64,000 bases of DNA from Alcaligenaceae bacterium. GTDB taxonomy: Bacteria > Pseudomonadota > Gammaproteobacteria > Burkholderiales > Burkholderiaceae_B. Below the pieces are notes generated by a model. That model was not told where the DNA came from. It saw nothing but the letters and a program-made list of their open reading frames with translations, and ran no database searches. Location: contig JACCEO010000001.1 of NCBI GenBank assembly GCA_013416485.1, positions 1-64,000 on the forward strand. Direction: 5' to 3'. This document shows, piece after piece, positions 34,851 through 45,101 of the stretch (positions are counted from its first letter, which is position 1; every line of letters starts with the position of its first letter). Made by a program: the position numbers and the translations under genes.

Positions 34851-35489
34851 TTATTTGGCTAGCACCTTGTCCACCAGTTTTTGTGCTTGGACAATGGTGT
34901 CTTCGTAGCCGTCGGTCATGCTGGGGGCTGTTACGTATTGACCGCCCACAGCAAGGCTGGGTGTGCCTTCTATTTGATAGGTCTTGGCTAAATCAGCGGC
35001 GCGAGTGACTTTGGACTGTATACCAAACGAGTTAAAGACAGCCTCAAACTCTTGGCGATCAACGCCTTGTTTGGCGACCCATTCAAATATGACTGGAGCG
35101 GTGTAAATTTTTTCGCGTTTGTTATGTATGGTGTCAAATACTTTGGGGTGCAGATCAAGACGACCCATGCTTTCTAGTGAGTAATACAGCTTTTGCAGGT
35201 CTATCATGCTGGCGTTAAATGCCACGGGAACGCGTCGTAATACGAACTCTTCTGGCAAAGTCTTGGACCAGCTTTCCACCATAGGTTCCATGATGTTGCA
35301 ATGCGAACAGGTATAGGCGAAAAACTCTAGTACCTCTTGTTTGCCAGTGGTATCGGAAGGTTGGGCTTTTTCCAATGTGACGTATGCTTGGTCAGTGTCT
35401 TGGTGAGCCTGCGCAGCAGGAGCAAGTAAAGCGCTGACGCTGATAGCACTAAGGGCAAGACTGCGTACAAAGAAGTTTTTCAGAGACAT
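34851..35489 (-). CDS. dsbA: Periplasmic thiol:disulfide interchange protein DsbA
   Basis: Introduces disulfide bonds into secreted proteins; re-oxidised by DsbB. 212 residues with a Sec signal peptide (MSLKNFFVRSLALSAISVSA, cleaved after AQA near residue 28). The active site FFAYTCSHCNIMEP holds Cys61 and Cys64 in a CSHC pair, an alternative to the E. coli CPHC, and the cis-Pro loop is IEGTPSLAV. AGGAAA lies before the ATG. It follows the SPOR gene (65-base gap) and argS on the same strand, an order common in Burkholderiales. Confidence 0.95.
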   Translation of the reverse strand: MSLKNFFVRSLALSAISVSALLAPAAQAHQDTDQAYVTLEKAQPSDTTGKQEVLEFFAYTCSHCNIMEPMVESWSKTLPEEFVLRRVPVAFNASMIDLQKLYYSLESMGRLDLHPKVFDTIHNKREKIYTAPVIFEWVAKQGVDRQEFEAVFNSFGIQSKVTRAADLAKTYQIEGTPSLAVGGQYVTAPSMTDGYEDTIVQAQKLVDKVLAK

Positions 35490-35554
35490 GACGGGGTTTC
35501 CTGATTAAAACCAATAAGACTAGATAAAACGGCGTAAGTTCAAGTCCAAGGTAT

Positions 35555-36226
35555 TTATTGGCGAACTACGGAGGATTCGATTTTTTCATCGCTAAGCAGC
35601 ACCCTGGAGCGATTCATCTCATCGACTCCTTTGAAGGGGCCGACGCGTACACGAAATAGGGTAGCGCCATTGACCTGAGCTTGTTGCACTTGTACGGGTA
35701 GACCCAGTAGCAAAATACGGGCTTTCGTCGCTTCGGCATCGTTTTCTGATCTGAATGCACCGGCTTGCAACAGCCAGCTAGCCTGGTCTACCGCAGTGGG
35801 CTTGGGTGCTTCTGTACCTGGCACGGATAGGGGGGGTATAGGTGTTGTCGCAGGAACGGCGGGCTTGGTAACTACTGCAGCTGGTTTGGGTGTATTCAAA
35901 CTAGCGATCAGGTTGCCGATATCGTCCGACTGTGGCTTGATGGCACCATCAGTGGGGCCAGCACCAAAAGGCATTGGAGCACTGCCGGTACCAGGGGCTG
36001 GTGTACCGGATAAGCCAATATTGGGGTCGGGGGCGTCACGTACATCGGGTAGCAATACCTTGGCTGGGTCGCGGCTGGCTTTGTCCATAAAGGGCATAGG
36101 CACTTGGGTAACAAACAAAGCCACGGCAACGGCAGCTGCCAACCCGAGTATCAGGCCGACTAGAATACCAAAAAGTGTGCTGCCGCCAGATTTTGACTTG
36201 GACGATTTGCGTCGAGTACGTGCCAT
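35555..36226 (-). CDS. SPOR-domain membrane protein (cell-division related)
   Basis: Single-pass inner-membrane protein of 223 residues: a short basic cytoplasmic start (MARTRRKSSKSKSGGST), one membrane helix (LFGILVGLILGLAAAVAVAL), a long Pro/Ala-rich periplasmic linker, and a C-terminal SPOR domain (about 150-223, WLLQAGAFRSENDAEATKAR then LFRVRVGPFKG). SPOR domains bind denuded glycan strands at the division septum, and the layout resembles FtsN. I chose ATG 36226, 7 bases after the argS stop; the longer frame to 36301 overlaps argS. FtsN-like role is inferred from fold and the argS neighbourhood. Confidence 0.9.
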   Translation of the reverse strand: MARTRRKSSKSKSGGSTLFGILVGLILGLAAAVAVALFVTQVPMPFMDKASRDPAKVLLPDVRDAPDPNIGLSGTPAPGTGSAPMPFGAGPTDGAIKPQSDDIGNLIASLNTPKPAAVVTKPAVPATTPIPPLSVPGTEAPKPTAVDQASWLLQAGAFRSENDAEATKARILLLGLPVQVQQAQVNGATLFRVRVGPFKGVDEMNRSRVLLSDEKIESSVVRQ

Positions 36227-36233
36227 AAAAAAA

Positions 36234-37919
36234 TTACATCCGTTCGGGGGCAGAAACCCCCAGTAGCGCAAGGCCGTTGGCGATGATTTGGCGCGTGGCA
36301 TGGGCCAGGCGTAGTCGAGCTAATTTCAGTTCTTGGTCGTCCACAAGCACACGCTCGGCGTTATACCAGGCGTGGAAGTCGGCGGCGCAGTCACGCAGCC
36401 AGAATGCTAAGTGATGAGGAGCAAGCTCTGTGGCAGCCAGGGTGAGGGTGTTAGGGTATTCGGCTAAGCGCTGCATTAAAGCAAACTCGGTGGGTGCCAG
36501 CAGTTTTTGCGTGGGTGCTTGATGAGCCTGTTCCAGAAGGTCGGTGGACTGTTGCAGTATCGAACAGATACGTGCGTGGGCATACTGTATGTAGTAAACC
36601 GGGTTTTCTTCGCTTTTGGACAGTGCTAGGTCGATATCAAATACAAATTCTGAGTCGGCGCGGCGTTGGCTTAAGAAGTAACGCACGGCGTCTTGCCCAA
36701 CCCAGTCGATCAGGTCGCGCATAGTGACATAGCTGCCGGCACGCTTAGAGATTTTGACTTCGGCGCCGTCACGTACCACTTTGACCATTTTATGCAGGAT
36801 ATAGGACGGGAAGCTTGGAGGTATGCCCAAGTCCAAAGCCTGCAGGCCAGCACGCACGCGAGCAACAGTGCCGTGGTGATCGCTGCCCTGGATGTTGATG
36901 GCATGATGGAAACCGCGTTCCCATTTGGTAACGTGGTAGGCCACATCGGGTACGAAGTAGGTATATCCGCCTTCGGATTTGCGCATGACACGGTCTTTGT
37001 CGTCGCCTGTCGCCAGTTCCGTGGTGCGAAGCCACAAAGCGCCTTCGCTTTCGTAGGTATGACCAGACTTGATCAAGGCCTGAACGGTTTGCTCTACCCG
37101 GCCGCTGGTGTACAACGAGCTTTCCAGATAGTAGTTGTCGAATTTCAGCCCAAAGGCTTGCAGATCCAGATCTTGTTCGCGGCGTAGGTAGGCAACTGCA
37201 AACAGGCGTATATCGTCCAAGTTGTTGATATCGGTGCTGGCAGTGGTTAGCTGGCCGTCAGCACCTTGGACGGTGGCACCGGCAATAAAGTCCTGGGCAA
37301 TATCCAGGATGTAATCGCCTTTGTAGCCATCGGCGGGAAAGCTCTCGTCGTCTGGGGCTATGCCTTTCGCTCTGGCTTGCACACTAATGGCCAGGTTATC
37401 GATTTGGTTGCCAGCGTCGTTGTAGTAGAACTCGCGGGTGACGGCATAGCCTTGGGAACTAAATAGACGACATAGGGAGTCGCCCAGTGCCGCTTGGCGA
37501 GCATGGCCTACGTGTAGGGGGCCTGTGGGGTTGGCCGATACGAATTCGACCATGACCTGTTCATTACGATCTGACTGGTGACCGAACTGCGTACCCTGTT
37601 CGGTGATGAGATCCAGCACGGCCTGGCGCGCTTGTGGCGTCAGGCGAAAGTTAATAAAGCCAGGCCCGGCAATTTCAGCCGAAGCAATTAAGTGCTGTGT
37701 ATCGGCCTGAGCGAGCAGGGCGTCAACAATATCTTGGGCAAGTTCGCGTGGATTGCGTCGTGTTGCTTTGGCTAACTGCATGGCGATATTGCATGCCACG
37801 TCCCCATGAGCCGCTACTTTGGGGCGCTCCAGGGCGATGACGGCATCGGCCTGAGGCGCCACTGTGCGCACGGCCGACTGTAGAAGAGAGATAAGCTGTT
37901 GTTGTTGCCCTGCAAGCAT
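36234..37919 (-). CDS. argS: Arginyl-tRNA synthetase
   Basis: Class I aminoacyl-tRNA synthetase that charges tRNA-Arg. 561 residues, in the family range. The Arg-tRNA synthetase N-terminal domain is followed by [20 protein letters not shown], where HVGH is the class I HIGH motif. Further on come [54 protein letters not shown] as the KMSKS-equivalent, [24 protein letters not shown] and the C-terminal anticodon-binding DALR domain ending [20 protein letters not shown]. First gene of an argS - SPOR - dsbA run. No strong ribosome site is visible; the ATG at 37919 gives the standard length. Confidence 0.96.
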   Translation of the reverse strand: MLAGQQQQLISLLQSAVRTVAPQADAVIALERPKVAAHGDVACNIAMQLAKATRRNPRELAQDIVDALLAQADTQHLIASAEIAGPGFINFRLTPQARQAVLDLITEQGTQFGHQSDRNEQVMVEFVSANPTGPLHVGHARQAALGDSLCRLFSSQGYAVTREFYYNDAGNQIDNLAISVQARAKGIAPDDESFPADGYKGDYILDIAQDFIAGATVQGADGQLTTASTDINNLDDIRLFAVAYLRREQDLDLQAFGLKFDNYYLESSLYTSGRVEQTVQALIKSGHTYESEGALWLRTTELATGDDKDRVMRKSEGGYTYFVPDVAYHVTKWERGFHHAINIQGSDHHGTVARVRAGLQALDLGIPPSFPSYILHKMVKVVRDGAEVKISKRAGSYVTMRDLIDWVGQDAVRYFLSQRRADSEFVFDIDLALSKSEENPVYYIQYAHARICSILQQSTDLLEQAHQAPTQKLLAPTEFALMQRLAEYPNTLTLAATELAPHHLAFWLRDCAADFHAWYNAERVLVDDQELKLARLRLAHATRQIIANGLALLGVSAPERM

Positions 37920-37957
37920 AAGAAAATTCAGTAAAGAAAGACAAAGAGTAAATGATA

Positions 37958-40900
37958 TCAGACAGGCAATGCTTGCCAGCCTAGTTCGTCGTGCAGCCAG
38001 CGGGCATAAGCGCTCATGTCGACCATGCCGACTTCGGTGCCGGGTTGGCGTCGCCAGTCGCTATTACGGATGATGGCTGTTTCTACACGTGCGCGTTGTT
38101 CGTGGCCAAGCGTTGCATGGTGGTCTTGATAATGATGCAGCAAGACGCCTGCTGCCGAGTCTACACTACGATCGCCATTTTGCACCGAACGCAGCAAGGG
38201 TGCGCGTTCGTCATGCATTATGGGATTCGTAATGATGCGGTCATTTAGGGTGACATCCCCAAAGCGCAAAGAAGCGGCGCGTGCCTGCCATAACATCCAG
38301 TTTAACGCGACATCTGCCAGATCGCCTTGTTGATGGTTAGGCCTGGTGTCGCTTAACGCGATACCACCGCCGATATCGGCATGAGCACCAATAAACGGGG
38401 CTTCTATGATGTTGCCCCCGCCCGTATCAGCGGCTGTTGTCAAAGGGTATAGCACTCGCCTTTCGTTCAAAGCCACGGCATGCGCTACCCAGCTCCAGGC
38501 GGCAGCAATGCTGAGATCGTACAGATGGTTTTGACTACCCGCTAGTCCGATTTGGGCGACAGTATCGAACAAGCCCATAAATCGCAGATCCACACAGGCG
38601 GTAATCAAGCCGCGTGTGGTGTCGTTGTAGGAAAAAAGTCCATTATTAACGTGTTGGTTGATCAGGTTACCAAAATGTCTGGCCAGTGCTGCACCACGCG
38701 AGTACCCAATAATATCTATGGGTGTGCTGTCAGTTAAGGCACTACCGTGCAACTCATTGAGTAACGATTGCCATTGATTATCAATAGTTTGTGCCGCTTG
38801 GTGTGCCGTAATGGCGTCCCAGTCTACATGCATGGGGTTGCCTGGCCCCGAGTGGTAATACACCGCACCATCTTGGTAGTATTGACTCATTTTCCAGATA
38901 TTGCTTAGCGTTGCCGGGTCGTTGCGGGTGCCATCAAATGCAAATAATAATAAGCCCATAGGATCGATATGGCGCCGTGGTTGCTGGGCGGCGTAGCCTA
39001 GTGCTTGCTGACCTGGCATGGGTCCTAGGGGGTCGGGCTCTAGATATTGCCCCCAGTGTGGTGAGTAGCTACGCAGCAAGTTATCGTGCAAACCGGTTAA
39101 TGCGTCGTAGACCTGACCGGGCAAACGCAGATCCAACACTAAGTCGCCACGGGTGCGAGTGGCTAAGCCTGTGGGCAGGTAGTGGGCCTGCCAGCGAATC
39201 TTTCTTTTGGTATCGGTGACTAGCCGGGGTGCGCCGGTAAGATCACTGTGTACAGCATACAGTTGGGTGTTAGCCTGCGTTGCAGTCTGGTAGTCGATAA
39301 ACCCTACCAGCACATGGTGAGCATAAATATAGCGTCGGCTAATGATGTTGCCCTGATCGGCTTGCGCTACGAGTTTATTGTCTAAATACAGGTAGTGGGT
39401 GTCTGTATTTGGGCCCCGCTTATGGATTTGGTAGCCAAAGGCATTGTGCCGGTAACTGGCTAGAGTCACGTCTTGTTGACGCACTTTCGTCAAACGCCGG
39501 TTGGGGCCATAGTGTAATTGTTTGGTATCCAAGCTTTGTGGCAGACCCGAGGCATCACGTGGGATGGACAGAATGGCAGTGGTGTTCTGGTGCTTTATGC
39601 CAGCGGCAGAGCCATCGGCGTGCCAAGCATACCAGCGCGTGTCCGTACTAGGCTGGTGATTGTCTGGTGCAGCGTTAGCTTGCAGCTGTGTGGCACCTGT
39701 CATTTGTCCGCTGGAGTTATACGCATAGCGCCATAGGTTGGTTTGGGCGTCGGCAAACTGATGTTCTTCCTGCTGCAAACGTCCCTGTCGATCGTAGTGC
39801 TGTTCCTGGGACCATAGTAGAGTTTGGTCATGAGTCAATAACAGGCGGCCAGCTTGCTGTTGCTGATTCAGCACAGTGCGTAGTTGTATGCCATTGCCAT
39901 AGCGATAACCAGCTTGGCCTGATACCGTATCTATGACTGTGTGTATTGCGCCATTCGTATCATGCCAGCGTATGGTGGCCAGCCGTCCGACGTTGTCCCA
40001 GACATAGTGTAGAGCGCCACCTTCGGGTAGCTGGTGCAAGCTTAGGCGGTGTAGTGCATCGTATTCAAACGATTCCGTGTAGCGCATTGCGGCTGAACTG
40101 CCGTGTGCAGGCCGTTCTATGTGACGCCTTACCATGCGCTGTTGCGCATCATAGTGTCGTGTTTCGGACTCGTGTGGGTGGTGTATCTGGGTTAATAAGC
40201 GGCCATGCCAGCCCAGTGTGGTCGTTAATGCGCCAGTGGAGTTGGCATCAACAATAGTGGCTGGACGGCCTTGGGCATCGTAGTGGTAGGTGCTGCTATC
40301 ACCATTGGAAAAATGCCGTTGGCTGGGTCGCCCTTGAGGGTCATAGCGGATATGCTCGGTTCCGGTCAGTGTGGATGTCCAGGCATTACGTTGCCCGTTA
40401 GGCAGATACTCTGCCGTGAAGCCCGGCCATCCTGAGTCGTTTACGGCCATACTACGTAGCTTGCCGCCAGGGTCGCGTTGCAGTTGGACACCATGTAGGG
40501 CGCTTAGGTGGCCCTGGCTGTTGTAGCTAGCGTGCGTGTTGGGCGCGGCGCAGCCTGGGCACGCAGCGCCCTGTACTTGGCTGACCAGATACTGGCCATT
40601 ACGTACCTGAGTGGTGAATAGGGTGGTTTGCTGTGGGGTCTGAGTGACTTTTGTCAATCCGTTTTGTTCAGGGCTGGGTAGCTGGACGTAATCCAATTGC
40701 AGTTTATTTATGTCGCTGTCGGGTGCGCCTTGTACAGAGGCGATGGCACGGCCACTGCTGTCATAGGACCAGGTGTTCAAGCGTTGTGTTTGTAAACCAT
40801 CAGCCGATACCAGTTCGATACCGGTTAGCGCGTTGCTATGGCCTGATTGGAACTTTGCTTCATACAAATAGTGTTTTTTCATGCCATCGGGGCGTATCAG

Positions 40901-41617
40901 GCTGATCAGGCGTAGGGCAGTATCGTAGTCGTAGTGATAGCGTCCCAGTGGGGTGTCTATGCTTTCTATTACGGTAGTGGTACCTAGAGTTCGGTAACTG
41001 AAATCCAGATGCAGGCCTTGTGGGTTGATGACGCTACTAATGGCATGGCGAGATATTCCAGTCTTGGAGATACGCTGTATGCGTACGCGCTCGCCTTTAG
41101 GGGAAAGGATTCCGGCTAGATATCCATAAGGATCGAACTCCAGTACCTGTCCGTTAGGCCAGTGCCATAGAAAGTGGCGGTTTTTGCTCTTTAAGGACCC
41201 ATGAGCGGGGTTGCTGGCCTGGCCATTATCGTGAAACTGTATGCGGCTACCGTCGGCTTGTAAGACTTGCCAACGTCCACCGGCTTTGAATAAGCGGGTG
41301 TTATACGCTAACTGCCAGCCTTGCCCTAACACCGAGGTTTTAGGATCCAATGAGTTGTAATGACGTATGAGCTCCAGGCCAAAAGCGCTGGGGTTGTGGG
41401 GTAGGTCAGTTTCTTTTTGGTGTTTGTTGCCGGTGACCAGGTGTATAGGATTGCCGACTCCTAGGTTGATGGCAGGTTCATGGCCTCCAAGTACTGCTAA
41501 GCTACCGCCAGAGCACGGTTCGCCTAGTTGTGAAGGGCCGCAGTCAGCCTGAGCTAGTGGCAGCTTGGCAAGGCCAAATAGGGATAAGGCGCAAAGCAAA
41601 TGCAATAGGATACGCAT
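37958..41617 (-). CDS. Secreted RHS/YD-repeat protein with C-terminal Tle1/DUF2235-like lipase domain
   Basis: A 1219-residue polymorphic-toxin-like protein. A Sec signal peptide ([20 protein letters not shown], cleaved after AQA near 24) is followed by a DUF6531-type region ([20 protein letters not shown]), many YD repeats (e.g. [23 protein letters not shown]), and the RHS core end [20 protein letters not shown] then HIDPMGL near residue 888. The last 331 residues start [19 protein letters not shown] and match the DUF2235/Tle1 alpha/beta-hydrolase: nucleophile Ser973 in [12 protein letters not shown], Asp1018 in GLFDTVA, His1079 in [13 protein letters not shown]. The family includes T6SS phospholipases. 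No immunity gene follows; argS begins 38 bases beyond the stop. A Sec signal suggests export to the periplasm or surface. Target and role are unproven. Confidence 0.85.
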   Translation of the reverse strand: MRILLHLLCALSLFGLAKLPLAQADCGPSQLGEPCSGGSLAVLGGHEPAINLGVGNPIHLVTGNKHQKETDLPHNPSAFGLELIRHYNSLDPKTSVLGQGWQLAYNTRLFKAGGRWQVLQADGSRIQFHDNGQASNPAHGSLKSKNRHFLWHWPNGQVLEFDPYGYLAGILSPKGERVRIQRISKTGISRHAISSVINPQGLHLDFSYRTLGTTTVIESIDTPLGRYHYDYDTALRLISLIRPDGMKKHYLYEAKFQSGHSNALTGIELVSADGLQTQRLNTWSYDSSGRAIASVQGAPDSDINKLQLDYVQLPSPEQNGLTKVTQTPQQTTLFTTQVRNGQYLVSQVQGAACPGCAAPNTHASYNSQGHLSALHGVQLQRDPGGKLRSMAVNDSGWPGFTAEYLPNGQRNAWTSTLTGTEHIRYDPQGRPSQRHFSNGDSSTYHYDAQGRPATIVDANSTGALTTTLGWHGRLLTQIHHPHESETRHYDAQQRMVRRHIERPAHGSSAAMRYTESFEYDALHRLSLHQLPEGGALHYVWDNVGRLATIRWHDTNGAIHTVIDTVSGQAGYRYGNGIQLRTVLNQQQQAGRLLLTHDQTLLWSQEQHYDRQGRLQQEEHQFADAQTNLWRYAYNSSGQMTGATQLQANAAPDNHQPSTDTRWYAWHADGSAAGIKHQNTTAILSIPRDASGLPQSLDTKQLHYGPNRRLTKVRQQDVTLASYRHNAFGYQIHKRGPNTDTHYLYLDNKLVAQADQGNIISRRYIYAHHVLVGFIDYQTATQANTQLYAVHSDLTGAPRLVTDTKRKIRWQAHYLPTGLATRTRGDLVLDLRLPGQVYDALTGLHDNLLRSYSPHWGQYLEPDPLGPMPGQQALGYAAQQPRRHIDPMGLLLFAFDGTRNDPATLSNIWKMSQYYQDGAVYYHSGPGNPMHVDWDAITAHQAAQTIDNQWQSLLNELHGSALTDSTPIDIIGYSRGAALARHFGNLINQHVNNGLFSYNDTTRGLITACVDLRFMGLFDTVAQIGLAGSQNHLYDLSIAAAWSWVAHAVALNERRVLYPLTTAADTGGGNIIEAPFIGAHADIGGGIALSDTRPNHQQGDLADVALNWMLWQARAASLRFGDVTLNDRIITNPIMHDERAPLLRSVQNGDRSVDSAAGVLLHHYQDHHATLGHEQRARVETAIIRNSDWRRQPGTEVGMVDMSAYARWLHDELGWQALPV

Positions 41618-41714
41618 GGGATTTCCAGATGGGGATAGACCCTGCTATCTTGATGCTTGGCAGTACTAGAAAGATAGAGTAGTGTATAGATATGTCCATT
41701 AAGGAAAACCGCAT

Positions 41715-42059
41715 ATGTTAGTTGTATTCCACTCCAAGTTTTCTGCTGAAGTCCTAATGTTTTCCAAGCACGCTTTGCCGATATTGCAAGCCGCAGGCCG
41801 CCCTTATACGGAAGCTTTGCCAGAGCGAGGGGTTATCACTAGCGAGCAATTGGGTGCGGCTATTGCCGGTATCGAACAGGCTATCGCTATTGATACCCAC
41901 AGTGACTACGAAGACGAAGACAAACATGCCGAAAATAAAACCCATCCTATTTCCCGTAAGGTAGGTTTTAAGCAGCGTGCCTTTCCCTTGTTGGCCATGT
42001 TGCGGTTAGCTAAAGAACACGGGGATGACGTCACCTGGGAACCTGCTCCTATCTGGTAA
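41715..42059 (+). CDS. DUF1840 family protein
   Basis: Conserved 114-residue protein of beta-proteobacteria with no known function. It starts MLVVFHSKFSAEVLMFSKHA, has an acidic central stretch (HSDYEDEDKHAENK), and ends FPLLAMLRLAKEHGDDVTWE plus PAPIW, the family C-terminus. No signal peptide or membrane segment. AAGGA lies 9 bases before the ATG. It is divergent from the RHS gene; a 7-base inverted repeat (CTATCTT 41645-41651 and AAGATAG 41671-41677) lies in the 97-base spacer. It is conserved too widely to be a dedicated immunity protein for the RHS toxin. Confidence 0.85.
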   Translation: MLVVFHSKFSAEVLMFSKHALPILQAAGRPYTEALPERGVITSEQLGAAIAGIEQAIAIDTHSDYEDEDKHAENKTHPISRKVGFKQRAFPLLAMLRLAKEHGDDVTWEPAPIW

Positions 42060-42150
42060 ATTACTAGGGTTTTGAACAATGTCGTCTGCCTGACACCCAA
42101 GCGGGTCGGGTTTGTATACCCTTTAATTTTCCCCGTTTGTTGGAGCCCCT

Positions 42151-42468
42151 ATGCGCAGTGATGTCACTATCATTTTTAATGCCAGACAGTCCTTGGAACT
42201 CTCTGTCGATATTGAGCCTGGCGGTCAAGCATCTATTGATGCACGCGACTGGTTTGATGCCAGTTGGACGGAATTGGATTGTGAACCCCTACGAGCCAGC
42301 GGTAAGGTGTTGCTATTGGACAAAATTTTGGGTGTGGCACGTGCTTTAGGGTACGCAACGCTATCTAAAGATAAGGCCTTTGCCCAAGAGTTCGCTATGC
42401 AAGCGGCCTTGGCACTGGAAAAACCCAGGGTAACCGTCGATCTACCCAATTTATTAGTTGGGTTTTAA
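42151..42468 (+). CDS. Hypothetical protein (105 aa)
   Basis: I do not recognise this protein. It is 105 residues, soluble, with no signal peptide or membrane segment. It starts MRSDVTIIFNARQSLELSVD, has an acidic middle (DARDWFDASWTELDCEPLR), then a helical half with KVLLLDKILGVARALGYATL. The ATG has GGAG 5 bases upstream, and the gene ends 4 bases before a shared terminator with leuA, both signs of a real gene. The overlapping frame from 42137 lacks these. It may be co-transcribed with DUF1840 (91-base gap). Confidence 0.7.
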   Translation: MRSDVTIIFNARQSLELSVDIEPGGQASIDARDWFDASWTELDCEPLRASGKVLLLDKILGVARALGYATLSKDKAFAQEFAMQAALALEKPRVTVDLPNLLVGF

Positions 42469-42472
42469 ATGA

Positions 42473-42499
42473 AAAAGGGCACCGCAAGGGTGCCCTTTT
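42473..42499. terminator. Bidirectional intrinsic terminator
   Basis: A perfect 11-base stem AAAAGGGCACC (42473-42483) with its complement (42489-42499) and a 5-base loop. Each strand reads a GC stem then TTTT. It lies between the hypothetical gene and convergent leuA and should serve both. Confidence 0.9.
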
Positions 42500-42521
42500 C
42501 TATGGATGCCAGGAAATAAGG

Positions 42522-44213
42522 TTAAGCCACCATAGCAACTTCAGGTGTGTGTGCCATGTGGCGGTTGACCGCACTAAGAATGGCAATAAATGACGCGGTG
42601 ACGATGTCACCGTGTATACCTACCCCAAAGCCAGTTGGGGAGTCACCTACACGTAATTCGACGTAACAAGCAGCGCGGGTATCGGTGCCTATGCCTATGG
42701 CGTGCTCGTGGTAGTCCATAATGCGTATGGACATACCCAGCGCATCGACAAAAGCAGCAATGGCACCATCACCTTGACCAGTAAGTTGGCGACTAACGCC
42801 ATTCTCTTCGAGTTCAACGTCTATGGTGAATTGCTGGCCAGCGGCGGCTTCTGGTGTGCCACTAATACGGTGACGTACCAGTTTCCATGGCTGCGACTGC
42901 TGCAGGTATTCCGAGTCGAAAATATCGTAGACTTTGGCAGCATCAACTTCGGCGCCGGTTTCGTCAGTCACACGTTGTATGGCGCGACTAAATTCAATTT
43001 GCAGGCGGCGTGGCAAGACCAAACCGTGCTCTTGTTCCAGAAGGTAAGAGACCCCACCCTTGCCTGATTGGCTGTTGACACGTATGACGGCGTCGTAGCT
43101 GCGACCCAGATCGGCAGGGTCTATAGGCAAGTAAGGAACTTCCCACAAGGCATCTGGCTGTTGGCGTGCGAAGCCTTTTTTGATGGCATCTTGGTGTGAA
43201 CCGGAAAATGCGGTAAAGACTAAGTCACCAGCATAAGGGTGGCGTGGGTGTACAGGCAGTTGATTACAGTACTCGACACAGCGGCGTACTTCGTCAATGT
43301 CCGAGAAGTCCAAGCCAGGATGTATGCCTTGGGTATACAAATTCAGTGCCAAGGTCACCAGGTCTACGTTGCCGGTGCGTTCGCCATTGCCAAATAAGCA
43401 GCCTTCGATGCGATCTGCGCCCGCCATGACCGACAGTTCGGCGGCCGCAACAGCAGTACCCCTGTCGTTGTGTGGGTGCACGCTTAATACGATGCAATCA
43501 CGCTGATTCAGCGAGTTGTGCATCCATTCGATCTGGTCGGCATACATATTGGGCGTAGTCGCCTCTATCGTAGCGGGCAGATTGAAAATGATTTTTGATT
43601 CAGGTGTGGGTTGCCAGACGGCGGTCACGGCATTGCACACGTCCAGAGCAAACTCGGGTTCGGTGGTGCTGAAGACTTCAGGAGAATACTGATAGCGCCA
43701 GTTGGTTTCCGGATGCTGGTTGGTGTATTGCTTGACCAAGCGGGTGCCATCCAAGGCGATTTGCTTGATTTGGTCTTTGTCCATGTTGAAGACAATCTTG
43801 CGAAACACGGGAGCGCAAGCGTTGTACAAGTGAACGATAGCGTTTTTGGCACCAGCAGCGGCTTCTACCGTGCGTTTGATCAGGTCTTCGCGTGACTGAG
43901 TCAACACAATAATGGTGACATCGTCAGGGATGTGGTTGCCGTCTATCAGTGTGCGAACAAAATCGAAGTCAGTTTGCGAAGCAGAAGGGAAACCGACTTC
44001 GATTTCTTTAAAACCGATTTTTAACAGTTGCTGGAAGAAACGCATTTTGCGTTCTACGCTCATGGGCTCAATCAGGGATTGGTTGCCGTCGCGCAGGTCA
44101 GTGGACATCCAGATAGGTGGTTCAGTGATGCGTTTGCTGGGCCAGGTGCGTTCGGCGAAGTCGCGTTCGAACGGAACAAATGGACGGTATTTGTCGTGTG
44201 GTGTAGAGAGCAT
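42522..44213 (-). CDS. leuA: 2-isopropylmalate synthase
   Basis: Joins acetyl-CoA and 3-methyl-2-oxobutanoate, the first committed step of leucine synthesis; inhibited by leucine through its C-terminal domain. 563 residues, the long 'type 2' form common in beta-proteobacteria and actinobacteria. The catalytic barrel holds [20 protein letters not shown] with metal/substrate residues, [34 protein letters not shown] (HxH-type metal ligands), and [14 protein letters not shown]. The regulatory LeuA dimer domain begins near residue 420 and includes [17 protein letters not shown] 288-base upstream gap contains a candidate leader ORF with tandem Leu codons. The ribosome site is weak. Confidence 0.96.
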   Translation of the reverse strand: MLSTPHDKYRPFVPFERDFAERTWPSKRITEPPIWMSTDLRDGNQSLIEPMSVERKMRFFQQLLKIGFKEIEVGFPSASQTDFDFVRTLIDGNHIPDDVTIIVLTQSREDLIKRTVEAAAGAKNAIVHLYNACAPVFRKIVFNMDKDQIKQIALDGTRLVKQYTNQHPETNWRYQYSPEVFSTTEPEFALDVCNAVTAVWQPTPESKIIFNLPATIEATTPNMYADQIEWMHNSLNQRDCIVLSVHPHNDRGTAVAAAELSVMAGADRIEGCLFGNGERTGNVDLVTLALNLYTQGIHPGLDFSDIDEVRRCVEYCNQLPVHPRHPYAGDLVFTAFSGSHQDAIKKGFARQQPDALWEVPYLPIDPADLGRSYDAVIRVNSQSGKGGVSYLLEQEHGLVLPRRLQIEFSRAIQRVTDETGAEVDAAKVYDIFDSEYLQQSQPWKLVRHRISGTPEAAAGQQFTIDVELEENGVSRQLTGQGDGAIAAFVDALGMSIRIMDYHEHAIGIGTDTRAACYVELRVGDSPTGFGVGIHGDIVTASFIAILSAVNRHMAHTPEVAMVA

Positions 44214-44289
44214 GTTGGGCCTATTTGTACTGTGCTTACTAAGATTTGGTCACCGTTCAGGGGGCAGTATGCCCGAATGTATCGGTAAA

Positions 44290-44341
44290 CCTAGAGAAAG
44301 TGTGGCGGATACAAGCTGCCGAACTGCCACGCAACGCTAGG
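44290..44341 (-). promoter_or_regulatory. Possible attenuator stem-loop before leuA
   Basis: On the minus strand, just after the candidate leader ORF, two nested arms pair: CCTAG/CTAGG (44341-44337 and 44294-44290) and GTGGC/GCCAC (44330-44326 and 44306-44302). No long T tract follows. The placement right after Leu codons is what transcription attenuation would need, but the stems are short and the reading is tentative. Confidence 0.3.
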
Positions 44342-44480
44342 CTCGGCAACCGATCGGTAGTAGTAGGACTAGTGAGCAGGCAAGGGGGGCGCGCACGGAG
44401 TGGCGACAAACACGCGGTGCGGCATCCGCTGCATGGCAGCGGACAGGGGCACTAGAAGAGTAAGCGTGTTTAGACTTCAT
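44337..44480 (-). CDS. Candidate leuA leader peptide (47 codons, tandem Leu codons)
   Basis: An ORF starting at ATG 44480 encodes 47 residues, beginning MKSKHAYSSSAPV and ending SLVLLLPIGCRA. Four of five consecutive codons near its end (44372-44358) are CTA Leu, with three in a row. Leader peptides of leu operons carry such runs, so translation could sense charged tRNA-Leu. Against it: the ATG lacks a clear ribosome site, and the nearest TTGACT (44493-44488) is too close upstream for that ATG to lie on its transcript. A shorter start (GTG within the ORF) is possible. Treat as a hypothesis. Confidence 0.35.
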   Translation of the reverse strand: MKSKHAYSSSAPVRCHAADAAPRVCRHSVRAPLACSLVLLLPIGCRA

Positions 44481-44501
44481 ACCCTATAGTCAACCATACT
44501 T

Positions 44502-45086
44502 TTAACGGCTGCGCAAGCCTGAAATGGTGTGGTCGTTATGTTCGCTTGTGACAGGCTGGGCGCTTAATAAGGCCGCATGCTGGCGGGCCAGAGTAATTTT
44601 GTTCGAGCGGCCATGACGCAGTTCTTGCAAGGTTCGTTGTAAATCACCAACGTTAATCGGTTGTCGCTGATCCTTCCATACCCAGCATAAAACCTCTCTG
44701 GCGGGTTCGGACAGTTGTTGGGCCAAGCCAGCAATGACCGCTTCCTTGACTAAAGCATGGCGGCCGCGCCGTTGTTGGGATTGTGCAAAGCCGTAGAGCA
44801 ACCAGACAATAATCAGGGTGCATAGGCATACGACTGCCCACCAGAAAAATGGGTTGTATTGTTGTAGCAGGTTGACTGTGGGTACGCCCAGGGCATGCAA
44901 GCCACTGTAATCTATGCCGCGACCAAATTGTATTAGTCGCTGTAGCAGCACATACCAGATCAGCAAAGTGACAGCAATCACTGCAACGGTAATGATTTTT
45001 TGTGTGGCGGTGAGCTTAAGCAAAGCCTGACGCAGTGAATTAATGTCAGCCGTTGTGGGCTGTTGTGGGGTATCTTGTTGTTTCAT
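44502..45086 (-). CDS. Hypothetical membrane protein (two membrane segments)
   Basis: I do not recognise this 194-residue protein. It has a hydrophilic N-terminus (MKQQDTPQQPTTADINSLRQ), one membrane segment at about 34-53 (ITVAVIAVTLLIWYVLLQ), a second at about 82-100 (WWAVVCLCTLIIVWLLYG), and a basic cytoplasmic tail predicted to contain helices. The end (DQRQPINVGDLQRTLQELRH) resembles small DNA- or protein-binding helix bundles, but no motif is clear. It starts only 15 bases from rpoN on the other strand, so promoters of both lie within or very near coding DNA. It reads toward leuA. Confidence 0.7.
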   Translation of the reverse strand: MKQQDTPQQPTTADINSLRQALLKLTATQKIITVAVIAVTLLIWYVLLQRLIQFGRGIDYSGLHALGVPTVNLLQQYNPFFWWAVVCLCTLIIVWLLYGFAQSQQRRGRHALVKEAVIAGLAQQLSEPAREVLCWVWKDQRQPINVGDLQRTLQELRHGRSNKITLARQHAALLSAQPVTSEHNDHTISGLRSR

Positions 45087-45101
45087 TCGTATGTTTCAAC
45101 T

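Noticed and set aside
41715-42059. DUF1840 gene as immunity protein for the RHS lipase
   Set aside because: It belongs to a widely conserved family, is divergent from the toxin gene and has no signal peptide for a periplasmic inhibitor.
42137-42349. Alternative frame over the 42151-42468 gene
   Set aside because: It lacks the ribosome site and terminator placement that fit the 42151 frame.
44374-44436. Short ORF MQRMPHRVFVATPCAPPLPAH as the leuA leader peptide
   Set aside because: It has no run of Leu codons and no ribosome site; the overlapping frame with tandem CTA codons fits attenuation better.
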